Notes: generated from the letters alone by a model not told the origin. A stretch of DNA of 64,000 nucleotides from CAVVEQ01 sp963806635 (GCA_963806635.1 CAWDZA010000015.1:1302001-1366000), one strand, 5' to 3'. Counted from the stretch's first letter, positions 34,124-44,532 are shown. Program-made: numbers and translations.

Positions 34124-36775
34124 ATGGAGAACCGTCCGAATCCCGATGATCTTTTAAAACAAGTGACCGAAAGCACCGCTCCAAAAGGGAAGCTGAAGAT
34201 TTTCCTGGGGTATGCCGCTGGTGTGGGCAAGACATACGCCATGCTGGAGGCAGCCCACCAGCGCAAGAAACAGGGAATAGATGTGGTCATCGGTTATGTC
34301 GAGACACATCATCGCGAAGAGACTGAGCTAATGGTGGGTGGTTTGGAGCTAATCCCCCGGCTTCAAATAAATTATCAGAAAATCAAGCTGGAAGAATTGG
34401 ATACTGAAGCGGTCATCGCCAGGAAACCGGAGATCGTTCTGGTCGATGAACTGGCTCATTCCAACGCACCTGGTTCATGCCACCCCAAAAGATACCTGGA
34501 TGTGGAAGATATTCTTCAAGCTGGGATCAGTGTCTACACGACACTCAATATCCAGCATTTGGAAAGCCTGAATGATGCTATCGCCCAGGTTACTGGTGTA
34601 AAAGTACGTGAAACTGTTCCAGATCGGATCATCGACGAAGCCTCTGAATTGGAGGTGATCGATCTTCCTCCAGACGAGCTGCTTATCCGCCTGCGGGAAG
34701 GCAAGGTGTACATTCCCGATCAAGCCAGGCTCGCCATAGAGAAATTTTTTCGCAAGGGGAATCTTTCCGCTCTGCGGGAAATGTCTCTGAGGCGCGCTGC
34801 AGAAAGGGTGGATGACCAGCTTCGCGGCTACATGCGCTCCAAAGCCATCCAGGGACCCTGGCCGGCAGCAGAAAGGCTGCTTGTATGCGTCAACGAAGGG
34901 CTTCTTTCGGAGAGGTTGATTCGCGCCACCCGGCGACTATCGGATGAGTTGAATGCAGATTGGTTCGCAGTCCATGTCTCATCCACCAGCCACCCGGAAA
35001 GTGATCCGGCAAAGCAGGAGCGAATTTCCAAATCACTTCAACTGGCGGAAAAATTAGGGGCAAGAACCCGGGTGCTCACCGGGCGCTCAATTCCTGAAGC
35101 GGTGCTTGCATACGCGAAAAAACATAATATCACTAAGATCGTCATTGGAAAACCACTAAAACCACGCTGGAAGGAATTCTTTTCCGGTTCGGTTGTGGAG
35201 CAGCTCATCCGTTCCAGCGGTGAGATAGATATCTATGTGATCAGTTCACAGCCGGAAAAAGACGAGAATTTCATACCGGAGACATGGCGCCTGCATAAAC
35301 CTTATTGGCGGTACCTGGCGAGCGTCGGGTTGATCGTCCTGGCCACCATCATAGGCCATTTCTTCAAGGGCAGTCTGGAACCGGCTAACCTGGTGATGCT
35401 TTATCTGGTTTGCACTGTCGTCGCGGCGATCTATCTTGGCAGGGGTCCCGCTTTGCTCACATCTGTGCTGGGTGTGCTTGCATTTGATTTTTTCCTGGTT
35501 CCACCCTATCTGACTTTAGCTGTTTCAGATACCCAGTACCTGATCACATTTATCGGACTTTTCCTGGTCAGCCTGGTCATAAGCTCATTGACCGCGCGTA
35601 CAAAGGAACAAGCTGACGCAGCCATGCAGCGAGAAGCGTACTCGTCCGCACTTTATTCTCTCGGGCGCGACCTGACCATTGCCATTGACCTGCCTCAGGT
35701 TGTTAATATCATCATCGAGCATGTCAGCCAGGCATTCGGGAACCATGTGGTGGTTTTTTTGCCAGATCAGCAAGAATTGAAAATGTTTGCGGCCACAGCT
35801 AAATTCCAGACAGATGTAAATGAATTGGCTGTCGCAACCTGGGCATTCGATCATGAACAACCTGCCGGGTTGGGAACCGATACACTGCCGGCAGCCTCCA
35901 TCCGCTGTCAACCATTGATCACCGCGAACGGAAAAATCGGGGTGCTCGGAATCAAACCTGTTGCCTCGCTGCAACTGACCTCTCCCGAACAACGCCAGAT
36001 TTTCAGTGCATTTTGCAACCAGGCAGCTTTAGCCATTGAACGCGCCAAGCTTGCGGAACAGGCGCACCAGACCGAATTACTGCAGGCAACCGAAAAGCTG
36101 CAGACCGCATTGTTGAATTCCATCTCTCACGATCTGCGGACACCATTGGTCAGCATCACCGGCGCGCTCAGCAGCCTGCGAGAGAAATCCATGAACCTCA
36201 ACAAGGCAGATCGCCAGAACCTGATCGAAACAGCTTTCAATGAAGCCATGCGATTGAATCGCCTGGTGGGAAATCTCTTGAACATGACCCGGTTGGAAGC
36301 CGGCGCAATTCAAATCCATTATGAGCCCTGTGATATCCAGGATATCATCGGTACAACCCTGGAACTTCTTAAGGAGCGTCTGGATTCAAGAAAGGTAAAT
36401 GTAAAAATCCCTCCAGCGCTCCCCCTCGTTTCCCTCGATTTTGCTCTCTTCTGTCAGGCTCTGGTCAACCTGGTGGATAACGCCATAAAATATTCCCCCC
36501 CGGAAACCCCAATTTCCATCGAAGTCTTTAAAACCGAAATTGGGATCGAGGTTCGGGTTATCGATGAAGGCATCGGAATTCCTCCCCAGGACCTGGAACG
36601 GGTTTTTGATAAGTTTTTCCGCGTTTCACGACCTGAACAGATCCACGGAACAGGGTTGGGGCTGGCCATCAGCAAGGGCATCATCGAAGCCCACGGAGGC
36701 AGCATCCGTGCTGAAAATCGTCCAGAAGGCGGAACGGCGATGGCGATCGAATTGCCAGGGGGAAATCCCAAATGA
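34124..36775 (+). CDS. kdpD: Potassium sensor histidine kinase KdpD
   Basis: The protein has 883 residues. The N-terminal KdpD domain has Walker A GYAAGVGKTYAML and VLVDELAHSNAPG. A Usp-like domain covers about 250-370 (LLVCVNEGLLSERLIRATRR), four membrane helices about 390-500 and a GAF-like domain about 520-640. The kinase core has the H-box SISHDLRTPLVSITG, the N-box ALVNLVDNAIKYSPPE and G-boxes VIDEGIGIPPQD and GTGLGLAISKGI. It senses low potassium or ionic conditions and phosphorylates KdpE. The stop overlaps the kdpE start by 4 bp. Confidence 0.96.
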   Translation: MENRPNPDDLLKQVTESTAPKGKLKIFLGYAAGVGKTYAMLEAAHQRKKQGIDVVIGYVETHHREETELMVGGLELIPRLQINYQKIKLEELDTEAVIARKPEIVLVDELAHSNAPGSCHPKRYLDVEDILQAGISVYTTLNIQHLESLNDAIAQVTGVKVRETVPDRIIDEASELEVIDLPPDELLIRLREGKVYIPDQARLAIEKFFRKGNLSALREMSLRRAAERVDDQLRGYMRSKAIQGPWPAAERLLVCVNEGLLSERLIRATRRLSDELNADWFAVHVSSTSHPESDPAKQERISKSLQLAEKLGARTRVLTGRSIPEAVLAYAKKHNITKIVIGKPLKPRWKEFFSGSVVEQLIRSSGEIDIYVISSQPEKDENFIPETWRLHKPYWRYLASVGLIVLATIIGHFFKGSLEPANLVMLYLVCTVVAAIYLGRGPALLTSVLGVLAFDFFLVPPYLTLAVSDTQYLITFIGLFLVSLVISSLTARTKEQADAAMQREAYSSALYSLGRDLTIAIDLPQVVNIIIEHVSQAFGNHVVVFLPDQQELKMFAATAKFQTDVNELAVATWAFDHEQPAGLGTDTLPAASIRCQPLITANGKIGVLGIKPVASLQLTSPEQRQIFSAFCNQAALAIERAKLAEQAHQTELLQATEKLQTALLNSISHDLRTPLVSITGALSSLREKSMNLNKADRQNLIETAFNEAMRLNRLVGNLLNMTRLEAGAIQIHYEPCDIQDIIGTTLELLKERLDSRKVNVKIPPALPLVSLDFALFCQALVNLVDNAIKYSPPETPISIEVFKTEIGIEVRVIDEGIGIPPQDLERVFDKFFRVSRPEQIHGTGLGLAISKGIIEAHGGSIRAENRPEGGTAMAIELPGGNPK

Positions 36776-37458
36776 TGTATTCCGGGTTGAAGGTTTTAAT
36801 CGTTGATGATGAAATCTCCATTCGGCGGTTTTTAAAATTGGCTATGAACGGGCAAGGATTTACCGTTTTTGAATCTGCGACCGGGGAATCAGCGCTTATC
36901 GAAATGACAATGCAAAGACCGGATCTGCTCATCCTCGATCTGGGTTTACCGGATATTGATGGATTGGAGGTTACCAGACGGATCAGGGAATGGTCGCAAA
37001 TACCGATCATTATCCTGTCAGTCCGGGAACAAGAAGAAGATAAGATCGCAGCGCTCGATGCTGGCGCGGATGATTACCTCACAAAACCCTTCGGGATGGG
37101 CGAGTTATTGGCAAGAATTCGGACGGTATTGAGAAGGAGTGCAACTACTGGCTCAGAACCGATTTTTACACAAGGTGATCTATATGTGGATCTGGCTAGC
37201 AGAATCGTAAAAATGAACGGGGAGGAGATCCAGCTTACCCCGACTGAATATGATATTCTGCGAATCTTGGTTTCCTCTGCAGGAAAGGTGTTAACGAACC
37301 GGCATTTGCTTCAGCAAGTGTGGGGCAGCGGGTATGATGATCTGCATATCCTGCGGGTGAATATCAGCAATCTGCGCCATAAGCTGGAACCGGACCCGTC
37401 CCGTCCGACCTACATACACACCGAACCTGGCGTTGGGTATAGATTGATGGTCACATAA
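36772..37458 (+). CDS. kdpE: Response regulator KdpE
   Basis: The protein has 228 residues. The receiver domain has VDDE near the start, the phosphoacceptor in LLILDLGLPDIDG and the conserved Lys in DDYLTKPFGMGEL. The C-terminal OmpR/PhoB winged helix has LTPTEYDILRILVSSAGKVL and VNISNLRHKLEPDP. It should activate the kdp structural genes upstream. It overlaps kdpD by ATGA and is the last gene of the block. Confidence 0.95.
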   Translation: MMYSGLKVLIVDDEISIRRFLKLAMNGQGFTVFESATGESALIEMTMQRPDLLILDLGLPDIDGLEVTRRIREWSQIPIIILSVREQEEDKIAALDAGADDYLTKPFGMGELLARIRTVLRRSATTGSEPIFTQGDLYVDLASRIVKMNGEEIQLTPTEYDILRILVSSAGKVLTNRHLLQQVWGSGYDDLHILRVNISNLRHKLEPDPSRPTYIHTEPGVGYRLMVT

Positions 37459-37534
37459 TTTTTATCGTAGAATTCTCAGAAACCGCACATTCGAATCGGC
37501 AAATCAAGCTGGTTTTTCCTTCCCTCCAGGGGGA

Positions 37535-37540
37535 TATAAT
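37535..37540 (+). promoter_or_regulatory. -10 box before the dioxygenase gene
   Basis: A perfect TATAAT lies 33 nt before ATG 37574, leaving a short leader that includes GAGG at 6-nt spacing. Confidence 0.4.
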
Positions 37541-37573
37541 TCGTAAGATCAATCCTTGAAGTTGAGGAATCAT

Positions 37574-38388
37574 ATGGATCAAAAGAGCATTTCAAACGCG
37601 GGTGCCCAGATCGTCTACTTTTCCCATGGAGGCGGTCCCTTGCCCATCCTGGGCGACCCAGGCCATAGGACAATGATCGATTTTATGACCGCCCTGCCTG
37701 AGAAATTGCACCGCCCGGAAATGATCCTGGTCATCAGCGCGCATTGGGAAGAAAGAGTGCCCACCCTGCTCGGTGCTGAATATCCGCCCATGTTCTATGA
37801 TTATTACGGCTTCCCGGCGGAATCCTATGAGATCAACTACCCGGCGCCTGGGAGCCCAGCTTTGGTCGATATGGTAACCGGAGCATTGCAGAAGAACGGT
37901 TTCCCCTGCGCGGTGGATCCGGCGCGAGGGTACGACCACGGGCACTTCATCCCGCTGAAAGTTGATGTATCCCCAGGCCGATATTCCCACTACCCAGCTT
38001 TCGCTCATCCGGGGATTGGATGCGGAAACACACATCCGACTCGGGAAAGCTCTTCGGAGTCTGTCGATCGGAAAATATTCTGGTGATTGGATCGGGTTTT
38101 TCCTTCCACAATATGAGCGCGTTTTCCTGGCAAAGCCTGGATGCGCCTGATCCGGCGAATGACGCCTTCCAGGACTGGTTGATCGAAACCTGCACTGGCT
38201 CCCTCACGGAGACGGAGCGCGAGAGGCGATTGATCGAATGGGAAAAAGCCCCCTCCGCCCGCTATTGCCACCCGCGCGAGGAACATCTCCTTCCACTGCA
38301 CATTTGTCAGGGGATGGCAGCCAAACCTGCAGAGTTGATCTTTGATGACACAATTCTGGGAAAACGCAGTGTCGGTTTCCGCTGGTAG
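37574..38388 (+). CDS. Class III extradiol dioxygenase (LigB/DODA-like), two frameshifts
   Basis: The start is ATG 37574 (MDQKSISNAGAQIVYFSHGG). SHGGGP and VISAHWEE give the N-terminal metal-binding histidines, and GYDHGHFIPLK the third region. The frame breaks near 37960 (one A too many in AAAG) and continues as LMYPQADIPTTQLSLIRGLD. It breaks again near 38070 and continues as ENILVIGSGFSFHNMSAF, ending at 38388. The full length of about 270 residues and the order of motifs match the 4,5-DOPA dioxygenase-like family that opens catechol-type rings using Fe(II) or Zn(II). The true substrate is unknown. Both breaks look like base-count errors. Confidence 0.8.
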
Positions 38389-38401
38389 CTGGACAGCGAA
38401 A

Positions 38402-39513
38402 ATGAACAAGATTCAACGAGTTGTCGTAAAAATTGGGACATCCACGCTCACCGCGGGCAGCAAGATTCTCTCCGCGCCTCGCTTGGTGGAAGTCGCTCGG
38501 CAAATTGCACTGCTCCATGCAGAAAAGATCCAGATAGTGCTCGTCTCATCAGGGGCGATTGCTGCCGGGCGTGAAGAGCTTGGGTTCCCCACCCTCCCCC
38601 CGCATCTGCCTGCCAAGCAAATGCTCGCGGCAGTCGGTCAGCCCCGGCTGATGGCTGCTTACGGGGAGTATTTCAAGATCTATTCTATTCACGCAGCCCA
38701 GGTTCTGCTCACCCGCGCTGACCTGGCAGATAAACATGGTTACTTAAATGCGCGTGCCACCCTGGAAGCCCTCCTGGACCAGGGAATCGTCCCCATTATC
38801 AACGAAAATGATACTGTCGCGACAGACGAAATACGAATAGGCGACAATGATAATCTTTCCGCGCAGGTGGCCAACTTGATCGAAGCCGATCTACTCATCC
38901 TGCTTACCGACCAGGAAGGGCTCTATACAGCCGATCCCCGCACCGATCCAAACGCTGAATTGATCCGCGAGGTTGGCCCTGAGCCCTTCAGCCGTCAGCT
39001 CTGGCAATCCGTCGGAGGATCCGTGAGCGGGTTGGGAATCGGTGGTATGGTGACAAAGCTACAGGCTGCCGACCTGGCTCGGCACGGTGGAACCATCGTG
39101 GTGATCGCCGATGGTGCTGCCCCGGATGTGATTGTCCGTCTGGTGCAGAACGAATCCATTGGAACGCGATCTGATCACAATGGAGAACAAACTGGAGAGC
39201 CGAAAGCGTCGCTTGATCTCGGGCAGCCGCACGAAAGCTGAGATCGTCATCGATGCTGGCGCGGTAACAGCACTCACACGGGGAGGTTCTCTGCTGCCGG
39301 CTGGGATTCTCAGGGTGAACGGCGTCTTTGAACGAGGTGATTCCGTTCGCGTGGTGGATGGTGAAAAAAAGAACGTCGCCATCGGCCAGACCAATTACAG
39401 CTGCTGCAGATTTGCATCTTCTCTGTGGACAGCAATCGGCTGAAATCGAATCCATTTTGGGATTTACCGTTGGAGATGAAGTCATCCATCGGGATAATCT
39501 GGTAATGCTATGA
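38402..39513 (+). CDS. proB: Glutamate 5-kinase, two frameshifts
   Basis: The start is ATG 38402 (MNKIQRVVVKIGTSTLTAGS). The amino-acid-kinase domain has VLVSSGAIAAGREELG, PIINENDTVATDEI and GDNDNLSAQVANLIEADLLI. A C-terminal PUA domain follows, but the frame shifts near 39170 (to ENKLESRKRRLISGSRTKAE) and near 39405 (to AADLHLLCGQQSAEIESILG), ending at 39513. The enzyme phosphorylates glutamate as the first step of proline synthesis and is normally inhibited by proline. The stop overlaps the proA start (ATGA). Confidence 0.9.
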
Positions 39514-40795
39514 CTCCTGAATCCGCAAAGTTATCCATCGAGGAAATTTGCCGTCTTTCAAAGGAGACCTCGCGAGTCTTTAATGAGTGCTTCCACAGAG
39601 CAGAAGAATGAAGCGCTTCAAGAAGATTGCGGATTGTCTTTGGGAAGATCGTGAGGAAATTCTCTCGGCCAACCAGGAGGATTTAACCACTGCCCGCAGT
39701 GCCGGGATGAGCGCCGCCATGCTGGACCGATTGCTCCTGGATGAGTCCCGATTGGCAACGATCGTGAGTGATCTTCGCGATGTGGTCAGCCTGCCTGACC
39801 CGGTCGGAGAAATCATTGAAGCGCAGGAATTACCAAATGGTCTCTTTATTTCCAGGCAGCGCGTACCCCTGGGGGTATTGGGGGTGATCTATGAAGCCCG
39901 GCCAAATGTGACCGTGGATGCCGCGGGGCTATGTCTGAAATCGGGTAATTGCGCCATCCTCCGTGGAGGCAGCGAGACCATCGTTCCAACCGGGCTATCG
40001 TGAATGCAATCCAACGGGGATTAATGAATACAGCCATCCCCGAAAATGCTATCCAATTGGTCGCAGACCCTGACCGCGCTCTGGTGCTCGAACTACTTCA
40101 GATGGATCAATACATCGATATGATCATTCCGCGCGGAGGTGCCGGTCTGCACGAGTTCTGCCGCCAAAACAGCCGCATTCCCGTCATCACTGGCGGAATC
40201 GGCATCTGCCACCTTTTCGTGGATGAGAGCGCGGATCAACTGCGGTCGATCGAGGTGATCCGTAACGCCAAAATCCAGCGTCCTTCCGTGTGCAACGCCC
40301 TGGATACCTGCCTGGTTCATAAATCAATCGCGAATGATTTTTTACCGCAATTGGTAGAATCAGTTGGCTGCGGATGGGGTCGCATTTTCAGGGCGGATGA
40401 AAAAGCACGGGGAATTCTGAAAGGACTGAGAACTCGATTGTGTTCAGCCGGCTGGAACCCAGGATTTCGACACCGAATGGCTTTCACTGGTACTTGGGTT
40501 GAAGGTGGTTGAGAATCTTGATGAAGCCATTGCTCACATTGCTGCCCATTCCACCGCCCACTCGGATGGTATTCTGACAGAGAATAAGGAAAACGCTCAC
40601 AAATTCTTGAAAGAGGTGGATTCAGCTGTGGTTTATGTGAATGCTTCTACCAGATTCACAGACGGGTCCCAGATGGGCTTGGGGGCTGAAATGGCGATAT
40701 CCACGCAGCGCTTGCATGCCCGCGGACCGATGGGGTTGAGGGAATTGACCACCTATAAGTGGATTGTCCAGGGGGATTACACGATAAGACCGTAA
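39510..40795 (+). CDS. proA: Glutamate-5-semialdehyde dehydrogenase, at least four frame breaks
   Basis: The start is ATG 39510 (MTPESAKLSIEEICRLSKET), overlapping proB. The conserved sequence passes through several frames: breaks near 39590 (into KIADCLWEDREEILSANQED), 39977 (into SNRAIVNAIQRGLMNT) and 40430 (into DFDTEWLSLVLGLKVVENLD), and two compensating shifts near 40365-40400. Recognisable motifs are VPLGVLGVIYEARPNVTVDA, NAKIQRPSVCNALDTCLVH with the catalytic Cys, and TRFTDGSQMGLGAEMAIST. The spanning length of about 428 residues is normal. It makes glutamate semialdehyde from the ProB product. The many breaks in a biosynthetic gene suggest local sequence errors, though a decaying gene is not excluded. 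Confidence 0.85.
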
Positions 40796-40965
40796 AATTG
40801 TACTTTTCGAATAAAGATTTCATTTCAAATTCCAAATTGCACCTCGCTGAATTATTTTGTTTTGATTCACTAAGGAAAAGATGGCAACATCAATACATTC
40901 AAATGAGGATTTGAATCAACCATCACCATTGTGATCTACAGGCGTAACCGGGTTCAGAAAATCAA

Positions 40966-40971
40966 TATAAT
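40966..40971 (+). promoter_or_regulatory. -10 box (TATAAT) 6 nt before an ATG without ribosome site
   Basis: A perfect TATAAT is followed after CGAATC by ATG 40978. There is no Shine-Dalgarno sequence and no good -35 box. This is the same leaderless layout as at 2617 and 13841. Confidence 0.45.
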
Positions 40972-40977
40972 CGAATC

Positions 40978-41968
40978 ATGCGTAAGAAAATCTCGCTGCC
41001 CCCTGCATTGGTTCTTTGGATCGTGGCTCCGATTTTTGGCGAGCTTTTCTCTGGTTCATCTCCCCTCAATGAATACATCAACCCGGTCACTTTTCTCACC
41101 CTTGGGACTTGCTTTATGGCTGCGGGGCGATCATCTGTCGCGAGCTGGTGATCCGCTGGAACAAGGGCTGGCCCAGCCTGCTATTGCTGGGGTTTGCTTA
41201 TGGCATCTACGAGGAAGGGCTGCTGGTGCAATCGTTTTTCGACCCTGGCTGGCAGGACCTGGGCATACTTGCCACCTACGGGCGCGTCGCGGGTGTGAAC
41301 TGGGTATGGAGCGAGCACCTGACCATTTTCCATGCGCTCATCAGCATCTGCGCCAGCGTGGCATTCGTTGAGATCCTTTTCCCGGAGCGTCGGCGAGAAT
41401 CCTGGGTGCGCGGGTTCTGGTGGGCGGCCAACTGGATCGGGTTCCTGGGGATCTACGCTGTGTGGGAGATCATGACCATCTATGATCCCGGGTTATGGAA
41501 GATCGTTACGGTGCTGTCCATCGCTCTCCTGGTCCTTTTAGCCCGGGTCATTCCCAAACCTGCCCCTCTCGCACCGCTCCCAGCTTCCGCTCGTCCCTGG
41601 CGCTTTTTTTAGCCGGGTTCCTGGGAATGACCGGCCAATTTTTCCTGATCTATTACGGAGCAGAAAAAGACCACCTTAACTTCATGGTCACCATGGTCAT
41701 TCTCCTGATGTACGATCTCCTGTTTCTACTCCTTATCCTTCATATGAACAAGCGTGGTGCTGGCTGGGATGATCGCCACCAACTGGCACTGATAAATGGT
41801 GCCCTGTGCTTCTTTCTGGTGCTTGGACCGCTCACGGTGGGTCCTCAGTACCCGGTCATGTATTTCAGCAACCCGTTGTTCCTGCTTGTCCTCGGGTTAA
41901 TTTATTGGAAAGTTGCAAAGCGTTATTCATCTACAGATTTGGAGCCGAAATTAACAGGCATTGTTTAA
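40978..41968 (+). CDS. Polytopic membrane protein of unknown function, two frameshifts
   Basis: The start is ATG 40978 (MRKKISLPPALVLWIVAPIF). The frame shifts near 41105 into LYGCGAIICRELVIRWNKGW and near 41606, within a run of seven T, into LAGFLGMTGQFFLIYYGAEK. The joined product has about 330 residues and eight or more hydrophobic helices. Notable conserved-looking residues are YGIYEEGLLVQSFFDP and NWVWSEHLTIFHALIS. I do not recognise the family; the EEG pair before a helix is slightly reminiscent of CPBP-type proteases, but this is weak. It may be a leaderless single-gene transcript. Confidence 0.6.
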
Positions 41969-42107
41969 ACCAGGTTCAGTTCTTTTGATCTGCTATACAA
42001 GTCGGAAATCCCTTTGGACTAAAAATTCTAATGAATATAGGCGTAACCAAACCCCGTCTTTGGGTATATTAATGTGGAACATCGATTCTTAAAATAAAAT
42101 GAGATTA

Positions 42108-42136
42108 TTGACATTTCATGCCGGATATGCTATTCT
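42108..42136 (+). promoter_or_regulatory. Consensus-like promoter of the PTS operon
   Basis: A perfect TTGACA (42108-42113) and TATTCT (42131-42136) are separated by exactly 17 bp, about 95 nt before the first PTS gene. It is the best -35/-10 pair seen in the window. Confidence 0.7.
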
Positions 42137-42142
42137 CACAAA

Positions 42143-42168
42143 TGTGCTCCTTTGCACACGTATGTGCA
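42143..42168 (+). promoter_or_regulatory. Operator-like repeats at the PTS transcription start
   Basis: TGTGC (42143-42147), TGCACA (42153-42158) and TGTGCA (42163-42168) form two overlapping inverted repeats over the expected +1. Binding here would block transcription. No regulator gene is adjacent. Confidence 0.5.
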
Positions 42169-42230
42169 TGACAAGTAATTCCAGACTGCTTAGCGAATCG
42201 GATACTCGGGATTCATTGGAGATCTAATCA

Positions 42231-42695
42231 TTGGCATCAGAAAAAATCAAAGAACTGCTCGTACCCTCTGCCATTTGTATCCAGCTTGACGCCCCTGATT
42301 CCAAAACCGTGGTTGAAGCTTTATCGAATCGCCTTTATGAGGCTGGTTTTGTCCATTCCAGCTTTTCACAGGCTGCGCTTGAACGTGAATCCAGAATGCC
42401 CACCGGTCTTCCCCTGGGAGGAAAATATAATGCAGCCATCCCGCATACCGATATCGAGCATGTGATAAAGCCCGCGCTGGCGCTGGCAACTCTGAAACAA
42501 CCGGTGAACTTCCAGAACATGATCGAACCTGAAAACGCTGTCCCCGTGCAGCTCGTGATCGTTATGGCATTGGAACAGGCTAAAACCCAGGTGGAAATGC
42601 TGCAGGAAATTGCCGGGGTGCTTCAGGATGAAATTATTATTGAGAAACTCATGAATGCGGTTGAAATCACCCAGGTTTTTCAAGCTTTTTCGTAA
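42231..42695 (+). CDS. gatA: PTS IIA component, galactitol type
   Basis: The start is TTG 42231 with GGAG 9 nt before it. The protein has 154 residues of the PTS EIIA-2 (fructose/mannitol-like) fold. The phosphorylated His is in AAIPHTDIEHV, and ESRMPTGLPLGGKYNAAIP is the conserved approach to it. It receives phosphate from HPr and passes it to IIB. It is followed by IIB and IIC genes in the usual galactitol-family order. The real substrate is not known. Confidence 0.85.
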   Translation: MASEKIKELLVPSAICIQLDAPDSKTVVEALSNRLYEAGFVHSSFSQAALERESRMPTGLPLGGKYNAAIPHTDIEHVIKPALALATLKQPVNFQNMIEPENAVPVQLVIVMALEQAKTQVEMLQEIAGVLQDEIIIEKLMNAVEITQVFQAFS

Positions 42696-42746
42696 CCTGG
42701 GTGATTTATTTTAACAATATCTAAGGAAATTCAGAGGAGGAACAAC

Positions 42747-43031
42747 ATGGCTCAACCCAAACGGATCCTGGTTGCCTGCGGCACAGCGATAGCCACTTCC
42801 ACCGTGGTCGCCAAGTCAATTGAGGAAGAAATGTATAAACGCGGGATAAAGGTGATCACTCGTCAATGCAAGGCTTCCGAAGTTAAAGGTCTTGAACACG
42901 GGTATGACCTGATCGTGACAACCACACCTTTGCCCAAAGACCTGGAAGTTCCGGTGATCCAAACCCTGGCTTTCCTTACCGGAATTGGAAAGGAGGACGT
43001 ACTAAACCAAATCCAAAAAGCTTTGGAATAA
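42747..43031 (+). CDS. gatB: PTS IIB component, galactitol type
   Basis: The protein has 94 residues. RILVACGTAIATSTVVA holds the phosphorylated Cys in the lactose/galactitol IIB P-loop-like site. A strong GAGGAGG-type ribosome site precedes the ATG. It transfers phosphate from IIA to the sugar bound in IIC. Confidence 0.88.
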   Translation: MAQPKRILVACGTAIATSTVVAKSIEEEMYKRGIKVITRQCKASEVKGLEHGYDLIVTTTPLPKDLEVPVIQTLAFLTGIGKEDVLNQIQKALE

Positions 43032-43075
43032 TCGACTATGGCAAGAAATCATTCTTAGAATATGGAGGAAGTAAG

Positions 43076-44473
43076 ATGGATATAGTATTAGTTGCAATTA
43101 AAGGGTTTTTTGACAACCTCGGGGCGACGGTGATCCTTCCGATCATCATTTTCTTCATTGCCCTGATCTTTGGCGCCAAACCGGGACGCGCTTTTCGCGC
43201 AGCCATTACCATCGGTATCGCATTCATCGGTATCAATCTGATCATTGGCCTGATGTGGGGCACCCTTACGGAAGTTGGTCAGGCAATGGTTAAGAATACC
43301 GGCACAACGCTCAACGTCATGGATGTTGGCTGGCCTTCTGCCGCCTCCATCGCGTTTGCCACCCAGGTCGGGTTGTGGGTCATCCCCATCGCCATCCTGG
43401 TCAATGTGATCCTGCTCCTCATCCGGTTTACCAAGACCCTGAATATCGATGTGTGGAATTTCTGGCACTTCGCCTTCATTGGTTCCCTGGTCGCCATCGT
43501 GAGCAAGGATTTCTATCTGGGCCTATTTGCCGCTGCAGTTGCCGCCGCTTGGGCGCTGTTCTTCGGTGACTGGGTTGCCAAAGCCATTCAGCACTTCTAC
43601 GGACTTCCCGGCATCTCCATCCCCCACCTCACCACCGGCCCCGGCGTTCCCTTCGCAGTCGCCACCAACTGGGTGCTCGGTAAGATCCCCGGTGTCAAGA
43701 AAGTCAATTGGGATCCTGAGAACATCCAGAAGAATTGGGGCATCTTCGGTGATCCGATCGTCCTCGGTTTCTTCATCGGTCTCGTGATGGGTATAATCGC
43801 CTTCTACAATGTTGGCGATACTCTTAAAGTGATCACTAAAGTCCTTCAGACCGCCATGAACCTGGCCGCGGTCATGCTCCTGCTGCCCCGCATGGTCCAG
43901 ATCCTTATGGAAGGGCTGATCCCCGTTTCCGAAGCTGCCCGCGATTTCCTCAACAAACGCGCTTCCGACCGTGAAATCTACATCGGCCTGGATTCCGCCA
44001 TCCTGATCGGGCACCCGGCCGCCATCTCCACCGCGCTCTTGCTGGTCCCGATCGCAATTTTGATGAGCCTGATCCTTCCCGGTAACCAGGTCATCCTTTT
44101 CGCCGACCTGGCTGTTATCCCGTTCGTGGTTGCCGGGTTCGCACCGGTTATGCGCGGAAATATCTTCCGTATGGTCATCGCCGGGATCATTGAGCTTGGA
44201 CTCGGTTTCTACATCGCCACATCCATGGCTCAGACCTTCACCGCGGCAGCTGTGGAAGCAAAATTCACCATGCCAGAGGGTGCGGTCAATATCACCAGTA
44301 TCGCTGACGGATTCCTTTGGACTCCCTATGTATTCCAACTGGCTGGAAGGTACGCAAGCTGGCTCGGTATCGGCTTCCTGGCCGTTGTGGTGCTGGTTGT
44401 GATGTTCCTGTACAAACGCAACCCCAAGAAATGGGACGTTTTAGCAGGCGCACCGGAAGAAGAAGCTGCCTAA
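43076..44473 (+). CDS. gatC: PTS IIC component, galactitol-type permease
   Basis: The protein has 465 residues with about ten helices. The start is supported by GGAGG 7 nt upstream. The motifs FFDNLGATVILPIIIF, HFYGLPGISIPHLTTGP and PFVVAGFAPVMRGNIFRMVI match the EIIC-GAT family. It brings in and phosphorylates a sugar or polyol with IIB. No polyol dehydrogenase lies in the operon, so the substrate (galactitol or another sugar) is open. Confidence 0.9.
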   Translation: MDIVLVAIKGFFDNLGATVILPIIIFFIALIFGAKPGRAFRAAITIGIAFIGINLIIGLMWGTLTEVGQAMVKNTGTTLNVMDVGWPSAASIAFATQVGLWVIPIAILVNVILLLIRFTKTLNIDVWNFWHFAFIGSLVAIVSKDFYLGLFAAAVAAAWALFFGDWVAKAIQHFYGLPGISIPHLTTGPGVPFAVATNWVLGKIPGVKKVNWDPENIQKNWGIFGDPIVLGFFIGLVMGIIAFYNVGDTLKVITKVLQTAMNLAAVMLLLPRMVQILMEGLIPVSEAARDFLNKRASDREIYIGLDSAILIGHPAAISTALLLVPIAILMSLILPGNQVILFADLAVIPFVVAGFAPVMRGNIFRMVIAGIIELGLGFYIATSMAQTFTAAAVEAKFTMPEGAVNITSIADGFLWTPYVFQLAGRYASWLGIGFLAVVVLVVMFLYKRNPKKWDVLAGAPEEEAA

Positions 44474-44532
44474 CAGCATAAGTTACTGCTTCTTGTTAAA
44501 GGATGTCTTTGGACAACCGGGTTGAAATAGAT

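Noticed and set aside
43523..44338. 271-codon acidic minus-strand ORF opposite gatC
   Set aside because: It is antisense to a hydrophobic permease, which commonly yields a polar acidic shadow frame.
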